A DNA stretch of 64,000 nucleotides from Clostridiaceae bacterium (GCA_902363375.1 CABIZX010000002.1:124001-188000); one strand, 5' to 3'. Positions 46,265 to 57,648 are shown, numbered from the stretch's first letter. Notes: generated from the letters alone by a model not told the origin. Numbers and translations: made by a program.

Positions 46265-47569
46265 ATGGAACTTTTAAAATATACTTTGCAACAGGTATCA
46301 TATGCCATTGTGGAGCCGTCTTATGCATTCATATTAATAATGATGGCCATTGTGTTCTATATGAAAAATAAAAAAACTATAGTGATGGAAAGGTTAATTA
46401 TGGGTAAAAGTTCATCTTCTGCCTTTGAATTGACTATATCACAAATAGTTATGAGTATATTAGGAGGAGTGGTAGCTAGTTTAGTTCTTACATTTTTAGG
46501 AATCACTTTTTATGAAACCTCAAATATATTTTTAATATTTATCTTATCAGTAGCGTTAATGATTTTTAATCCTAAGTTAGTTTGTTTTTCTTACTCAGGA
46601 GCAATATTGGGACTAATATCCATATTAATGTATTTTATATCATTAATTATGGATAATCCAAGTTTAAATGTTATAAAAATGGATATAACTAATCTATTGG
46701 TGTTAATTGCAGTAATGCATATTGTTGAAGGGCTATTGGTAATCTTAGATGGTAAAAGAGGTGCCATACCTGTATTTGGATCAAGAGATAAAAAGATTAT
46801 TGGCGGCTTTGCTTATAGAAGACAGTGGATATTGCCTATGATAATACTACTAATGGTACAGGCTACCAGTTCTAATTTAGCTATGAGTGGAAATGTAGCA
46901 ACTCCAGATTGGTGGCCAATTATTAAGCATAGTAAAAATGTTATACTTTTTTCAACAATGATGATAGGTGCACTACCAATTTTTGCAGGAATTAACTACT
47001 CTACGGTGACATTTACTAGAAGTAAAAAAGGTAAACCTGTATTTTCAGGATTACTAATTTTAGGATATGGAATAATACTAATTTTATTATCTTTCCTAGG
47101 AGATATAAATAAAATTTTAGATGTAATAATTCTTATATTAATGCCTATATTACATGAATATATGTTATACATTGACAGATTGTCAGAGAAAAAAGGTAAA
47201 ATAAAATATGTTAGTAATGAAGAGGGTGTATGTGTCCTTGATGTAGCATCAGATTCTATAGCTAAGAGAATGGGCATTAAGATGGGAGATTTAATACTTG
47301 AAATAAATGATTTGAAGTTATATAGAGATGAAATCATATTCAATATATTGGAGACTCTTCCAAGCATCATAACCATGAAAGTTAGAAGAGAAAATGGTAA
47401 TATAGAAGAGTTAGAAGCTAGAGTTTCAAACAGTAAGGAGAAACTAGGTATAGTTATTGTACCGAGAGAGGTTCCTAAGCAAGCTACTGTGGAAGGAAGG
47501 GGTAATTCTAGTTTTTCAGATGTACTAAATAAAATTAAAGAAAAAAAAGATGATAACAATGAAGAGTAA
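46265..47569 (+). CDS. PDZ-domain multi-pass membrane protein (MinJ-like)
   Basis: The 434-residue protein has about eight hydrophobic segments to residue about 310, then a PDZ domain near 320-395 (CVLDVASDSIAKRMGIKMGD) and a charged tail. This arrangement is the one of the Bacillus division-topology protein MinJ, which links MinCD to DivIVA at cell poles. The match is architectural; substrate or partner is unknown. ATG 46265 lies eight bases after AAGGAG; the ATG at 46247 would place that site inside the gene. It sits between ctpB and uvrB. Confidence 0.8.
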   Translation: MELLKYTLQQVSYAIVEPSYAFILIMMAIVFYMKNKKTIVMERLIMGKSSSSAFELTISQIVMSILGGVVASLVLTFLGITFYETSNIFLIFILSVALMIFNPKLVCFSYSGAILGLISILMYFISLIMDNPSLNVIKMDITNLLVLIAVMHIVEGLLVILDGKRGAIPVFGSRDKKIIGGFAYRRQWILPMIILLMVQATSSNLAMSGNVATPDWWPIIKHSKNVILFSTMMIGALPIFAGINYSTVTFTRSKKGKPVFSGLLILGYGIILILLSFLGDINKILDVIILILMPILHEYMLYIDRLSEKKGKIKYVSNEEGVCVLDVASDSIAKRMGIKMGDLILEINDLKLYRDEIIFNILETLPSIITMKVRRENGNIEELEARVSNSKEKLGIVIVPREVPKQATVEGRGNSSFSDVLNKIKEKKDDNNEE

Positions 47570-47595
47570 TATTTAATGAAATGAGGTGATGTATT

Positions 47596-49581
47596 ATGGG
47601 TCAGTTTAAGATTCATTCAAAGTTTAAGCCTACAGGAGATCAGCCTGAGGCTATTGAAAGTATAGTTCAAGGGATATTTGAAGATAAGAAATATCAAACT
47701 TTACTTGGGGTAACAGGATCAGGGAAGACATTTACTATGGCTAATATTATAGAGAGAGTTCAAAAGCCTACGTTAATTCTTGCTCATAATAAGACTTTAG
47801 CAGCTCAATTATGCTCTGAATTTAAAGAATTCTTTCCTGAAAATGCGGTAGAATATTTTGTATCTTACTACGATTATTATCAACCGGAAGCCTATGTAGC
47901 TCAAACTGACACATATATAGAGAAAGACGCATCTATAAATGAGGAAATAGAGAAATTGCGTCACTCAGCCACATCAGCCTTAATAGAGAGACGAGATGTT
48001 ATAGTTGTAGCTTCTGTATCATGTATATACGGATTAGGTAATCCAGAAGATTATAAAAAACTTACTGTATCTTTGAGAGAGGGCATGACTAAAGATAGAA
48101 ATAGTGTTATTAGCCAGCTAGTGGATATTCAATATGAAAGAAATGATATTAATTTTGTAAGAGGAACCTTTAGAGTTAGAGGCGATGTATTAGATATATT
48201 TCCAGCATCATCAACTAACAAGGGTATAAAAGTTGAATTTTTTGGTGATGAGATAGATAGAATTCGAGAATTTGATGTCCTTACAGGAAATATAGTAGGT
48301 GGAAGAAAGCATGTATCTATATTCCCAGCATCACACTTTGCGACATCAAAGGAAAATTTAGAAAGATCAATTTCTCAAATTGAATTTGAGCTAGAAGAAA
48401 GATTGAAGGAGCTAAAGGCAGAAGATAAATTATTAGAAGCGCAAAGATTAAAGCAGAGAACACACTTTGATATAGAAATGATGAGAGAAGTTGGTTATTG
48501 CACTGGTATAGAAAATTATTCGAGAATATTAGATGGAAGGGTAAAGGGAACACCACCCCAAACACTTATAGATTATTTTCCAGATGACTTTTTATTCTTT
48601 GTGGATGAAAGTCATGTTACATTGCCACAGATTAAGGCTATGTATGGAGGAGATAGGTCTAGAAAAACATCCTTGGTAGAGTATGGATTTAGACTTCCAT
48701 CAGCTTATGACAATAGGCCTCTTAAGTTCGAAGAATTTGAGGAAAAATTAAATCAAGTACTATTTGTAAGTGCTACCCCTGGTCCTTATGAAAAAGAACA
48801 TTCAGAAAATACAGCAGAGCAAATAATAAGACCAACGGGATTATTGGACCCTGAAATTATAATAAGGCCAGTAAAGGGACAGATAGATGATTTATATGGT
48901 GAAATTAATAGAACTACGGAAAAAGGATTTAGGACATTAGTCACTACACTTACAAAGAAAATGGCAGAAGATTTAACTAAGTACTTAAAGGAACTAGGGG
49001 TAAAAACTACTTATCTACATTCTGATATAATTACTATGGAAAGAATGAAGATTATACAAGAACTTCGTAAAGGAGATTTTGATGTATTAGTTGGAATAAA
49101 TCTTTTAAGAGAGGGGTTAGATATTCCAGAAGTGGCGTTAGTTGCTATATTGGATGCAGATAAAGAAGGATTTTTAAGAAGTGAAACATCGTTGATTCAG
49201 ACGGTGGGTAGAGCTGCTAGAAATTCAGAAAGTAAAGTAATAATGTATGCAGATAATATAACTAATTCTATGGAAAAAACTATAGATGAAACAAATAGAA
49301 GAAGAAGTATTCAAAAAGCGTATAATAAGGAGCATAATATAATTCCTAGGACTATAACTAAGGAAATAAGAGAAGTTATAGAGATTTCTACCATAGCGGA
49401 AGAGGAAGCTTTATATACTAGTGAAGCAAGTAGTGATTTGCTTTTAGATAAAAAGGAATTAACTAAGCATATTTCAAAATTGGAAAAAGAAATGAAAGAA
49501 GCTGCTAAAGACTTACAATTTGAAAGAGCAGCAGTTTTAAGGGATGAGATAGAGCGTATGAAGAGAGATTTTGATTTGTAA
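47596..49581 (+). CDS. uvrB: Excinuclease ABC subunit B
   Basis: UvrB is the damage-verifying helicase-like subunit of nucleotide excision repair. The 661-residue protein has Walker [12 protein letters not shown], the beta-hairpin [11 protein letters not shown] that probes [12 protein letters not shown] (DEAD-type box) and the C-terminal UVR motif ([14 protein letters not shown]) that contacts UvrC or UvrA. It begins 26 bases after the PDZ gene and is followed by uvrA 11 bases later, so all may share an operon. I see no clear LexA box upstream. Confidence 0.98.
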   Translation: MGQFKIHSKFKPTGDQPEAIESIVQGIFEDKKYQTLLGVTGSGKTFTMANIIERVQKPTLILAHNKTLAAQLCSEFKEFFPENAVEYFVSYYDYYQPEAYVAQTDTYIEKDASINEEIEKLRHSATSALIERRDVIVVASVSCIYGLGNPEDYKKLTVSLREGMTKDRNSVISQLVDIQYERNDINFVRGTFRVRGDVLDIFPASSTNKGIKVEFFGDEIDRIREFDVLTGNIVGGRKHVSIFPASHFATSKENLERSISQIEFELEERLKELKAEDKLLEAQRLKQRTHFDIEMMREVGYCTGIENYSRILDGRVKGTPPQTLIDYFPDDFLFFVDESHVTLPQIKAMYGGDRSRKTSLVEYGFRLPSAYDNRPLKFEEFEEKLNQVLFVSATPGPYEKEHSENTAEQIIRPTGLLDPEIIIRPVKGQIDDLYGEINRTTEKGFRTLVTTLTKKMAEDLTKYLKELGVKTTYLHSDIITMERMKIIQELRKGDFDVLVGINLLREGLDIPEVALVAILDADKEGFLRSETSLIQTVGRAARNSESKVIMYADNITNSMEKTIDETNRRRSIQKAYNKEHNIIPRTITKEIREVIEISTIAEEEALYTSEASSDLLLDKKELTKHISKLEKEMKEAAKDLQFERAAVLRDEIERMKRDFDL

Positions 49582-49592
49582 AGGAGAACCTT

Positions 49593-52418
49593 ATGAGAAA
49601 TAGTATTTATATTAAAGGTGCAAAGGTACATAACCTTAAAAATGTAGATTTAGAAATTCCAAGAGATAAATTTGTTGTTTTTACTGGACTTTCAGGTTCA
49701 GGAAAATCTTCTTTAGCTTTTGATACTCTTTATGCAGAAGGACAAAGGAGATATGTAGAATCTCTTTCTGCTTATGCAAGGCAATTTTTAGGACAGATGA
49801 ATAAGCCAGATGTGGAATATATAGAGGGACTATCACCAGCTATATCCATTGATCAAAAGACTACAAGTAGGAATCCGAGATCTACAGTTGGAACAGTTAC
49901 AGAAATTTATGATTACCTTAGATTACTTTATGCTAAAATAGGGGTGCCGCATTGTCCTAAGTGTGGTAAAGAAATTACTCAGCAAACAGTAGATCAAATG
50001 GTAGATCAGGTTATGGATTTACCAGAAAGAACAAAGGTGCAAATTTTAGCACCAGTAATTGTAGGGAAAAAAGGTGAACATGTAAAGGTCATTGAGAATA
50101 TTAAAAAGAATGGTTATGTAAGAGCTAGAATTGATGGTGAGATTTTAGATTTAGAAGAAGAAAACATTAAGTTAGAAAAGAATAAAAAGCATACCATTGA
50201 AATAGTAATAGATAGAATAGTTGTTAAAAGTGGCATTGAATCAAGAATTACGGATTCTTTGGAATCAGCCTTAAAAATTGGTGAAGGTATGGCTATTTTA
50301 AATATAATAGACGGAGAAGATATATTATTAAGTGAAAAGTTCTCATGTGTAAATTGTGGGATAAGTATTGGAGAAATTGAGCCTAGAACTTTTTCATTTA
50401 ACTCTCCTTTTGGAAAATGTGATGAGTGTGATGGGCTTGGAACTCTAATGGAAATAGATGAGGATTTAGTAATTCCTGATAAAAGTAAATCAATACTAGG
50501 TGGAGCAATACTAACCTTAGGGGAAGGAAGTCTAAAGGAAGATTCATGGACCCGAGCTATACTAGAAGCTCTTGCTAAAAAAGGTGGATTCACATTAGAT
50601 ACACCTATAGAACAGCTATCAGAGGAAAATTTAAACTCAATTTTATATGGAACTAATGGTGAAAAGTTAAAAATAGAGTATACAAAAGAATTTAAAACAG
50701 GAATTTATAATTATGCCTATGAAGGTATAATAAATAATTTGAAAAGACGATATATGGAAACTAATTCTGACTACATTAAAAAAGAAGTAGAGGAATATAT
50801 GAGTGATAATCCATGTCCTAAGTGTAAAGGTAGAAGATTATCTAGAGAAGCTTTATCTATTACTGTAGGTGAAAAAAATATAAGTGAGTTTAGTGATATG
50901 TCTATTATTGAGGAACTTTCTTTCGTAGATAGTCTGCAATTATCAAAAAAAGACGAGATTGTAGCAGCACAAGTATTGAAAGAAGTTAAGAGTAGACTTA
51001 ACTTTTTAAAAGATGTAGGACTTAGTTACCTTAATTTAAGTAGAGCAGCTGGTACCTTATCAGGGGGAGAAGCTCAAAGAATAAGACTAGCTACTCAAAT
51101 CGGAGCTAGTTTAATGGGAGTTTTATATATTTTAGATGAGCCAAGTATAGGACTACATCAAAGAGATAACGATAAACTAATAAAGACATTAAAACATCTT
51201 AGAGATATAGGAAACACATTAGTTGTAGTTGAGCATGATGAAGACACTATGAGAGAAGCTGATTACCTAGTAGATATAGGACCTGGAGCAGGGGAACATG
51301 GTGGAAAAATTGTAGCAGCAGGGACAGTAAAACAAGTAATGAAGTGTAAAGAATCTATTACAGGTCAATATTTAAGTGGTCGTAAAACTATAGATGTGCC
51401 CCAAGTGTTTAGACCTATAGATAAGAATAGAGTTATAAAAGTAAAGGGAGCAAAGGAGAATAACTTAAAAAATATAACTGTCGATTTCCCACTAGGACTA
51501 TTTACATCTGTAACAGGAGTTTCGGGTTCAGGAAAAAGTACATTAGTGAATCAAGTATTATATAAAGGATTAAATAGAAAACTTAATAATTCGAAGAAGC
51601 TTCCAGGTCAGCATGATGAAATCATAGGTGCCGAGCAAGTTGACAAAATTATAAATATAGACCAAAGTCCAATAGGCAGGACTCCAAGAAGTAATCCAGC
51701 AACTTATACAGGTGTATTTGATCTAATAAGAGAAATTTTTGCTATGGTTCCAGAAGCTAAAAGTAGAGGATATAAGCAAGGGCGCTTTAGCTTTAATGTA
51801 AAAGGTGGCAGATGTGAAGCTTGCAAGGGAGATGGAATAATAAAAATAGAAATGCAATTTCTATCTGATGTATATGTAGAATGTGAAGTTTGTAAAGGTA
51901 AAAGGTATAATAGAGAAACATTAGAGGTTAAATACAAAGGAAAAACTATTGATGATGTTTTGAATATGACAGTAGAAGAAGGTCTTGCTTTCTTTGAAAA
52001 TATACCTCGTATAAGTAGCAAACTACAAACTCTTATGGATGTTGGACTATCCTATATAAGATTAGGGCAACCATCAACTACATTATCAGGTGGGGAGGCA
52101 CAAAGAATAAAACTTGCCTATGAATTATCTAAAAGAAGTACAGGAAAAACTTTATATATCTTAGATGAACCTACTACAGGATTGCATATAGATGATGTTA
52201 GTAAGCTTATAAATATTCTTCAAAGACTTGTAGATGGAGGAAATACTGTTATAGTTATTGAGCATAATTTAGATGTTATAAAGTGTTCAGATCATATTAT
52301 TGATTTAGGCCCAGAAGGTGGAGATAAAGGTGGAACTATTATAGTTGAAGGAAATCCTAAAGAAGTAATTAAGTGTTCTAAGTCATATACAGGACAGTAT
52401 TTAAAAAAGATGATATAA
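49593..52418 (+). CDS. uvrA: Excinuclease ABC subunit A
   Basis: UvrA recognises DNA damage and loads UvrB. The 941-residue protein has two ABC ATPase modules ([13 protein letters not shown] and [10 protein letters not shown]; signatures LSGGEAQRI twice) and zinc-finger cysteine pairs (CPKCGK, CVNCG, CDEC, CEAC, CEVC). It follows uvrB by 11 bases. Length and motifs are complete. Confidence 0.98.
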   Translation: MRNSIYIKGAKVHNLKNVDLEIPRDKFVVFTGLSGSGKSSLAFDTLYAEGQRRYVESLSAYARQFLGQMNKPDVEYIEGLSPAISIDQKTTSRNPRSTVGTVTEIYDYLRLLYAKIGVPHCPKCGKEITQQTVDQMVDQVMDLPERTKVQILAPVIVGKKGEHVKVIENIKKNGYVRARIDGEILDLEEENIKLEKNKKHTIEIVIDRIVVKSGIESRITDSLESALKIGEGMAILNIIDGEDILLSEKFSCVNCGISIGEIEPRTFSFNSPFGKCDECDGLGTLMEIDEDLVIPDKSKSILGGAILTLGEGSLKEDSWTRAILEALAKKGGFTLDTPIEQLSEENLNSILYGTNGEKLKIEYTKEFKTGIYNYAYEGIINNLKRRYMETNSDYIKKEVEEYMSDNPCPKCKGRRLSREALSITVGEKNISEFSDMSIIEELSFVDSLQLSKKDEIVAAQVLKEVKSRLNFLKDVGLSYLNLSRAAGTLSGGEAQRIRLATQIGASLMGVLYILDEPSIGLHQRDNDKLIKTLKHLRDIGNTLVVVEHDEDTMREADYLVDIGPGAGEHGGKIVAAGTVKQVMKCKESITGQYLSGRKTIDVPQVFRPIDKNRVIKVKGAKENNLKNITVDFPLGLFTSVTGVSGSGKSTLVNQVLYKGLNRKLNNSKKLPGQHDEIIGAEQVDKIINIDQSPIGRTPRSNPATYTGVFDLIREIFAMVPEAKSRGYKQGRFSFNVKGGRCEACKGDGIIKIEMQFLSDVYVECEVCKGKRYNRETLEVKYKGKTIDDVLNMTVEEGLAFFENIPRISSKLQTLMDVGLSYIRLGQPSTTLSGGEAQRIKLAYELSKRSTGKTLYILDEPTTGLHIDDVSKLINILQRLVDGGNTVIVIEHNLDVIKCSDHIIDLGPEGGDKGGTIIVEGNPKEVIKCSKSYTGQYLKKMI

Positions 52419-52424
52419 TTATTT

Positions 52425-52460
52425 ATAACTAGCATCATATTTAATAGTGGTGCTAGTTAT
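52425..52460 (+). terminator. Hairpin after uvrA
   Basis: ATAACTAGCA (52425-52434) pairs with TGCTAGTTAT (52451-52460); no strong T-run, so it may only partly terminate before the FHA gene. Confidence 0.55.
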
Positions 52461-52488
52461 ATTATATATTTATGAAGGAGTTTTGCTT

Positions 52489-52917
52489 ATGAATATTTTA
52501 AAATTCGTATTGAATTTAGGAATAATAGCGATAGTTTATTTCATTATAATCTATGCTTTGAAAATAATGTGGACAGATACTAAATCAGTAGGAAAAAGAA
52601 GAACTAGATCCCATAAAGCTACTTCTGGACTAGAGGTGATAGTAGCTGGTGAAAATACAAACTTAAAAAATGGTGGGATATTGCCTATAGTAGATAATTT
52701 GACTATGGGAAGAAAAAGTGATAATACAGTAATATTAGATGATAAATATGTTTCTTCTCATCATGTTAAAATTTTTAGGAGAAATAACGAGTATGTTTTA
52801 GAAGACTTAGAGAGTACTAATGGTACTAAAGTTAATGATGTTAGAATAAAAAATTCCCTTATATTAAAATCAGGGGATGTTATAAAGGTGGGAACTGCTA
52901 CCTTTAAATTCATATAA
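52489..52917 (+). CDS. Membrane-anchored FHA-domain protein
   Basis: The 142-residue protein has an N-terminal membrane helix (about 6-24), a basic linker (SVGKRRTRSHKA) and a FHA domain that binds phosphothreonine, with GRKSDNTVILDD, SSHHVKI and LEDLESTNGTKVN. It lies 16 bases before rodA and then pbpA, the same order as FhaB-RodA-PbpA in actinobacteria. It probably recruits phosphorylated proteins, for instance targets of a Ser/Thr kinase, to the elongation machinery (inference). Start ATG 52489 after AAGGAG. Confidence 0.88.
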   Translation: MNILKFVLNLGIIAIVYFIIIYALKIMWTDTKSVGKRRTRSHKATSGLEVIVAGENTNLKNGGILPIVDNLTMGRKSDNTVILDDKYVSSHHVKIFRRNNEYVLEDLESTNGTKVNDVRIKNSLILKSGDVIKVGTATFKFI

Positions 52918-52933
52918 TCATAGGGAGGCAGAT

Positions 52934-54250
52934 ATGAAGGGTATAAAACAAGAAAAAAGAGTGCTAAGGTTTTCTTATTTACTTGTAATGGCGCTGTTTT
53001 TTAATGTGGCAATTCTAACTCCAACCATTGATAAAGGTGCAATACTTATAGGTGCTATTATTTGTGGTTTATTATGTTATTCTCATTTTGTAATAAGAAG
53101 ATTTTATCCAGATGGAGATAAGTTTATATTACTATTTTCTAATATTCTTGCAGTAATAGGAATTGCTATGATATATAGATTAGACTTACCTATATCAGGA
53201 GGAAGTTATATCGCTGAAGGAACTAGAACTTTTCTAACAGCTAAGCAGATAATATTTTTTGCTTTAGGTATGACAATGTTCATATTAGTTGTTGTAATAT
53301 TACCAGACTTAAAAAGATTTAGTAAGTATAAGTATGTGTATCTTATAATAACATTAATTTTTATGTCTATGGGTACTTTTTTTGGAAAAGAACAGTTTGG
53401 GGCTAAGAACTGGGTAAACATTTTTGGCTTTGGATTCCAACCTTCGGAGTTTGGTAAAATTGCTTTAGTTGCTTATTTGGCTTCAGCTTTAAAGGATTAT
53501 GAAAATCCTTCAGGATTTTGGATTACATTTGGAAAGAAAATAGGTTTTAGAAAAGAAAGTTCATATAAATATATAAGCTTAATAGAGCCAGCTTTAGTAA
53601 TGATGATATCATTATTATTTATGTTAGCACAGACCGATTTAGGATCAGCACTAATATTTTTTGCTATAGCTCTAGTTATGCTTTATATTGCTACATCAAA
53701 GAAAAAGTATGTAATAATAGCATTACTTTTATTTGTAGTTGGCGGAGTAGTAGGATATTTCCTATTTTATCATGTTAGAGTCAGAGTAATGATATGGCAA
53801 GACCCATGGAAGTACGGATATGATCAAGGATTGCAGCTTGTTCAATCTCTTATTGCTATTGCTAATGGAGGATTCTTTGGCGTAGGACTTGGTAATGGAT
53901 ATCCAGGGTATATTCCGGTAGTAGAATCAGACTTTATATTTGCAGCTATATGTGAAGAACTTGGTTTACTTATAGGTTTTGCAATAATAATATTGAATTT
54001 CTTATTATTTTATAGATGTATAAGAGCAGCTCTCTATACTAAAGATAAGTTTTCAAGACTATTAGCTGTCGGATATAGTACCATGATAGTATCTCAAACC
54101 TTAGTAATTATAGGTGGGGTAACTGGGGCTATACCACTTACAGGGATAACATTGCCTTTTGTTAGTTACGGAGGAAGTTCCATGCTTATAAGCTACCTTG
54201 CATTAGGTATAATACAAAAAATATCAGAGGAGAGTAATAATTATGAATAA
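52934..54250 (+). CDS. RodA/FtsW-family peptidoglycan glycosyltransferase
   Basis: The 438-residue protein has about ten membrane helices. SEDS-family signatures are present: FGFQPSEFGKI, AQTDLGSALIF, PWKYGYDQGLQLVQSLIAIANGG and GVTGAIPLTGITLPFVSYGGSS. SEDS proteins polymerise lipid II with a partner class B PBP, encoded next with an 8-base overlap. RodA, FtsW and SpoVE cannot be told apart with certainty; the FHA-RodA-PbpA context favours elongation. Confidence 0.92.
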   Translation: MKGIKQEKRVLRFSYLLVMALFFNVAILTPTIDKGAILIGAIICGLLCYSHFVIRRFYPDGDKFILLFSNILAVIGIAMIYRLDLPISGGSYIAEGTRTFLTAKQIIFFALGMTMFILVVVILPDLKRFSKYKYVYLIITLIFMSMGTFFGKEQFGAKNWVNIFGFGFQPSEFGKIALVAYLASALKDYENPSGFWITFGKKIGFRKESSYKYISLIEPALVMMISLLFMLAQTDLGSALIFFAIALVMLYIATSKKKYVIIALLLFVVGGVVGYFLFYHVRVRVMIWQDPWKYGYDQGLQLVQSLIAIANGGFFGVGLGNGYPGYIPVVESDFIFAAICEELGLLIGFAIIILNFLLFYRCIRAALYTKDKFSRLLAVGYSTMIVSQTLVIIGGVTGAIPLTGITLPFVSYGGSSMLISYLALGIIQKISEESNNYE

Positions 54251-55661
54251 TCTACAAAAAAATATAAAAAATGTAATGATTGTATTTCTATTATTATTTA
54301 TTGCTCTAATCTCCTATATAAGCTATAGTACATTGTTTAAAAGTGAAGTTGCTTTAGAAAGTGTTTATAATAGAAGGAATGAAGCTGAAAAAAATAGAGT
54401 TTTAAGAGGTACTATCTATGACAGAGATATGAATGCTTTAACGACAGGTGAAAAAACTGGAGAGTTTTCACAAACTAGGCAATATGTTGGTGGAGTAGCA
54501 TTTTCTCATGTAATAGGATATAACGATGTTAAATATGGAGCTAGCGGAATTGAAAAGAAATTTGATAAAGAACTTTCAGGACAATCAGTAAATTCTATAA
54601 AAGATATCTTTTCAAGCAAAAAAAATGAAAATAAAGTTGGAAATCATGTAGTTACTACGTTGAATTCTAAATTACAGCAAAGGGCTTTTGAGGTTTTAGG
54701 AAATAGAAAAGGTTCAGTAGTAGCATTAAATCCTAAGACTGGAGAAGTGTTAGCCATGGTATCAAAACCAAGTTTTGATCCTAATACCATTCAAGAAGAT
54801 TTTGCAACTTTATCGCAACAAGAAGATACACCATTCTTAAATAGAGCAGTATCTGGACTTTATCCACCAGGCTCAACATTTAAGGTTGTAACAGCAGTAA
54901 GTGCTCTAGAAAATATGGATGGAATAACTAATAGAACATTTAATGATGAAGGTAAAATTACATTCAATTCAAGCGAATACTTAGAAAATTTTAAGGGATA
55001 TGCCAATGGTAGTATCGGACTTAGAACAGCTTTCTTAAAGTCAAGTAATGTAGTGTTTGGGACTTTAGCTATGGAACTTGGAAATGATAAATTAAGAGAA
55101 ACTGCTGAGAAGTTTTTATTTAACAGAGACATTCCTTCTAGGACTCTTATCATTGATAATAGCATTTTTCCTAAATATAAAAATGAAGAGGTTGGAAATA
55201 TAGCACAAAGTGGTATAGGGCAAAGTGGAGTACTAGCAAGTCCTATAGAAATGGCATTAGTGGCTAGTGCAATAGCTAATAATGGTGTGATGATGGAACC
55301 TAATGTAGTAAAGGAAATAATAAATTCAGAAGGTAAAGTAATCAAAAGCTATGAGCCACAGGAAGCAGCTACAGTTACATCTCCTGAGAATGCAGCCTTA
55401 TTAAAAGAATATATGAAGGCGGTTGTAAATGAGGGAACAGGGCAAGCAGCAGGACTTTGGGGAGTTCAGGTGTCAGGAAAAACAGGAACAGCAGACCATG
55501 ACTCTGGGGATAAATCACCACATACATGGTTTATTGGTTTTGCTGGCTATGATGATCCAGAAATAGCCTTTGCTATAATTGCAGAGGAAGGTGGAAATGA
55601 TAGCTTTAATGCTAGCTCTATGGCTAAAGAGCTTATGAAAGTTTATTTTAATACAAATTAG
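54243..55661 (+). CDS. Class B penicillin-binding protein (PbpA-like transpeptidase)
   Basis: The 472-residue protein has one N-terminal membrane helix (about 13-31), a short pedestal region, and a transpeptidase domain with the SxxK motif S211-TFK214 (PPGSTFK), SSN (KSSNVVF) and KTG (SGKTGTAD). It cross-links peptidoglycan outside the membrane with the SEDS partner. The pedestal is short compared with PBP2/PBP3 of other bacteria, as in actinobacterial PbpA. Start overlaps the SEDS gene stop by eight bases. Confidence 0.93.
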   Translation: MNNLQKNIKNVMIVFLLLFIALISYISYSTLFKSEVALESVYNRRNEAEKNRVLRGTIYDRDMNALTTGEKTGEFSQTRQYVGGVAFSHVIGYNDVKYGASGIEKKFDKELSGQSVNSIKDIFSSKKNENKVGNHVVTTLNSKLQQRAFEVLGNRKGSVVALNPKTGEVLAMVSKPSFDPNTIQEDFATLSQQEDTPFLNRAVSGLYPPGSTFKVVTAVSALENMDGITNRTFNDEGKITFNSSEYLENFKGYANGSIGLRTAFLKSSNVVFGTLAMELGNDKLRETAEKFLFNRDIPSRTLIIDNSIFPKYKNEEVGNIAQSGIGQSGVLASPIEMALVASAIANNGVMMEPNVVKEIINSEGKVIKSYEPQEAATVTSPENAALLKEYMKAVVNEGTGQAAGLWGVQVSGKTGTADHDSGDKSPHTWFIGFAGYDDPEIAFAIIAEEGGNDSFNASSMAKELMKVYFNTN

Positions 55662-55700
55662 ACTAAAGAATTTTTTAGGATATATTTATTAAAAAATTAT

Positions 55701-55735
55701 AAAAGATAAAAAGATAAAAAGATAAAAAGATAAAA
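55701..55735 (+). repeat. Short tandem repeat of an 8-base unit
   Basis: AAAAGATA repeats about 4.4 times between the PBP gene and uvrC, with further AAAGATAAAAT copies just after. Tandem octamers can vary in copy number, but this one lies over 50 bases upstream of uvrC. Confidence 0.7.
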
Positions 55736-55785
55736 TGTCATACTAAAGATAAAATAGCTTTTTGTATAGGAAGTGAGGTGATTTT

Positions 55786-57648
55786 ATGTTTGATTTTGAA
55801 TATCATCTAAAAAATCTTCCAGATAATCCTGGAGTGTATTTAATGAGGAATTCCTTGAGAGAGGTAATATATGTAGGAAAAGCAAAAAATCTTAAAAATA
55901 GAGTAAGACAATATTTTCAGAACTCTAAGGGACATAGTGAAAAAGTTAGAGCTATGGTTAAAAACATAAGTGAGTTTGAATATATAGTTACGGATTCTGA
56001 AGTAGAGGCTCTAATACTAGAATGTAATCTGATTAAAAAATATAGTCCTAAGTATAATATTTTATTAAAAGATGATAAATATTTTCCTTTTATAAAAATT
56101 ACTAACGAAGAATTCCCTAGGGTGATAGTTACAAGAAATTATGGAAATGATTCATCAAGATATTTTGGACCATATACCGATGGAAGTGCAGTATATACTA
56201 TAAATGAACTTATAAAAAAAGTATTTCCTCTCAGAACCTGTAGAAGAATTATAAAGGAAGATGGGCCTAAAACTAGAGTCTGTCTTAACTATCATATTAA
56301 ATTATGTAGTGGACCTTGCGAAGGATTAATTTCTAAAGAGGAATATAAGAAAATAATAGATGATGTGGTAGATTTACTTACAGGAAAAGATACAAAAATC
56401 ACCAATAAATTGAAGGCTGAAATGGAAGAAGCAGCAGAAAATTTAGATTTTGAAAGAGCTGCTTCTTTAAGGGATAAATTAATAGCTATTGATAAAATAA
56501 ATGAAAAACAAAAAATTATTAGTAATAACTTTGAAAACGAAGATTTTATAGGTATTTCTCAAGATGAAAAGGATAGTTGTATTCAAATATTCTTCTTAAG
56601 AGATGGTAAAATTGTTGGCAGAGAGGATTTTATTTTAGATAATACAGGAGGTGAAAAACCTGCCTATGTTATAGAGGAATTTATTAAAAATTTCTATGGT
56701 GGAACTGCCTTTATACCTAAGACTATATATGTAAGTCATTGCGATGAAATTGAAGTTTTAGAACAATGGCTAGCTATAAAAAAAGAATATAAGGTAACTA
56801 TAAAGATTCCTCATAAGGGTGAAAAGCGTAAGACGCTAGATATGGTAGAAAAAAATGCTAGTCATGCTCTTGAAATGTTTAAAATTAAGCATAAAGTAGA
56901 CAAAGAGCTTAACGATGTGGCTCTCTCAGAAATTAAAGAAGTACTTGAACTTGATGAGTTACCTAATAGAATAGAAGCCTATGATATATCTAATATTATG
57001 GGAATGGATTCTGTGGGAACTATGGTAGTATTTCAAGATGGAGTAGCTAAAAATAGTGATTACAGACGATTTAAAATAAAGACTGTAGAGGGAGCTGACG
57101 ATTATGGCTCCATGAGAGAGATATTAACAAGAAGATTTACTCACGGATTGGAAGAAATCAAGAAAATAAATAATAATGATATGAACTTTAGTGCAGGTAA
57201 ATTTTCTATCTTTCCTGATTTGATAATGATGGATGGTGGAAAAGGACAGATTAATATAGCCCTTCAAGTATTAAATGAGCTAAATATTAATATACCTGTA
57301 TGTGGCATGGTAAAAGATGATAAGCATAGAACAAGAGGGCTTATCTATAATAATAAAGAAATTTTATTAAAACCATCATCTAAGTCTATGCTACTTGTAA
57401 CTAGAATTCAAGATGAGGTTCATAGATTTGCTATTACTTATCATAGGACATTGAGAGATAAACGAACTTTATACTCTATATTAGATGAGGTGCCTAAGAT
57501 TGGAGAAAAAAGAAGGCGTGAGCTATTAAAGAAATTTGGTAGTATTGAAAATATAAAAAAAGCTACCTATGAAGAATTACTTAATACACCATCTATGGAC
57601 GGTAAAGCTAGTGAAAGTATATTGGAATACTTTAAGAAAAATAGTTAG
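55786..57648 (+). CDS. uvrC: Excinuclease ABC subunit C
   Basis: UvrC makes both incisions in nucleotide excision repair. The 620-residue protein has an N-terminal GIY-YIG nuclease domain (GVYLMRN and VIYVGKAKNLKNRV), a UVR motif (LDFERAASLRDKL), an RNase H-like domain (EAYDISNIMGMDSVGTMVV and PDLIMMDGGKGQ) and a C-terminal helix-hairpin-helix (PKIGEKRRRELLKKFGSIE). It is separated from uvrBA by the FHA-RodA-PbpA genes. Start ATG 55786 after GAAGTGAGGTG. Confidence 0.97.
   Translation: MFDFEYHLKNLPDNPGVYLMRNSLREVIYVGKAKNLKNRVRQYFQNSKGHSEKVRAMVKNISEFEYIVTDSEVEALILECNLIKKYSPKYNILLKDDKYFPFIKITNEEFPRVIVTRNYGNDSSRYFGPYTDGSAVYTINELIKKVFPLRTCRRIIKEDGPKTRVCLNYHIKLCSGPCEGLISKEEYKKIIDDVVDLLTGKDTKITNKLKAEMEEAAENLDFERAASLRDKLIAIDKINEKQKIISNNFENEDFIGISQDEKDSCIQIFFLRDGKIVGREDFILDNTGGEKPAYVIEEFIKNFYGGTAFIPKTIYVSHCDEIEVLEQWLAIKKEYKVTIKIPHKGEKRKTLDMVEKNASHALEMFKIKHKVDKELNDVALSEIKEVLELDELPNRIEAYDISNIMGMDSVGTMVVFQDGVAKNSDYRRFKIKTVEGADDYGSMREILTRRFTHGLEEIKKINNNDMNFSAGKFSIFPDLIMMDGGKGQINIALQVLNELNINIPVCGMVKDDKHRTRGLIYNNKEILLKPSSKSMLLVTRIQDEVHRFAITYHRTLRDKRTLYSILDEVPKIGEKRRRELLKKFGSIENIKKATYEELLNTPSMDGKASESILEYFKKNS

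Noticed and set aside
47540..47596. LexA-type SOS box before uvrB
   Set aside because: No GAAC-N4-GTTC sequence seen in the 26-base gap after the PDZ gene.
46996..47616. 206-codon minus-strand frame opposite the PDZ gene
   Set aside because: Shadow of the real gene, no start context, low-complexity composition.
54860..55345. 161-codon minus-strand frame opposite pbpA
   Set aside because: Lies over the transpeptidase domain, whose motifs are intact on the plus strand.
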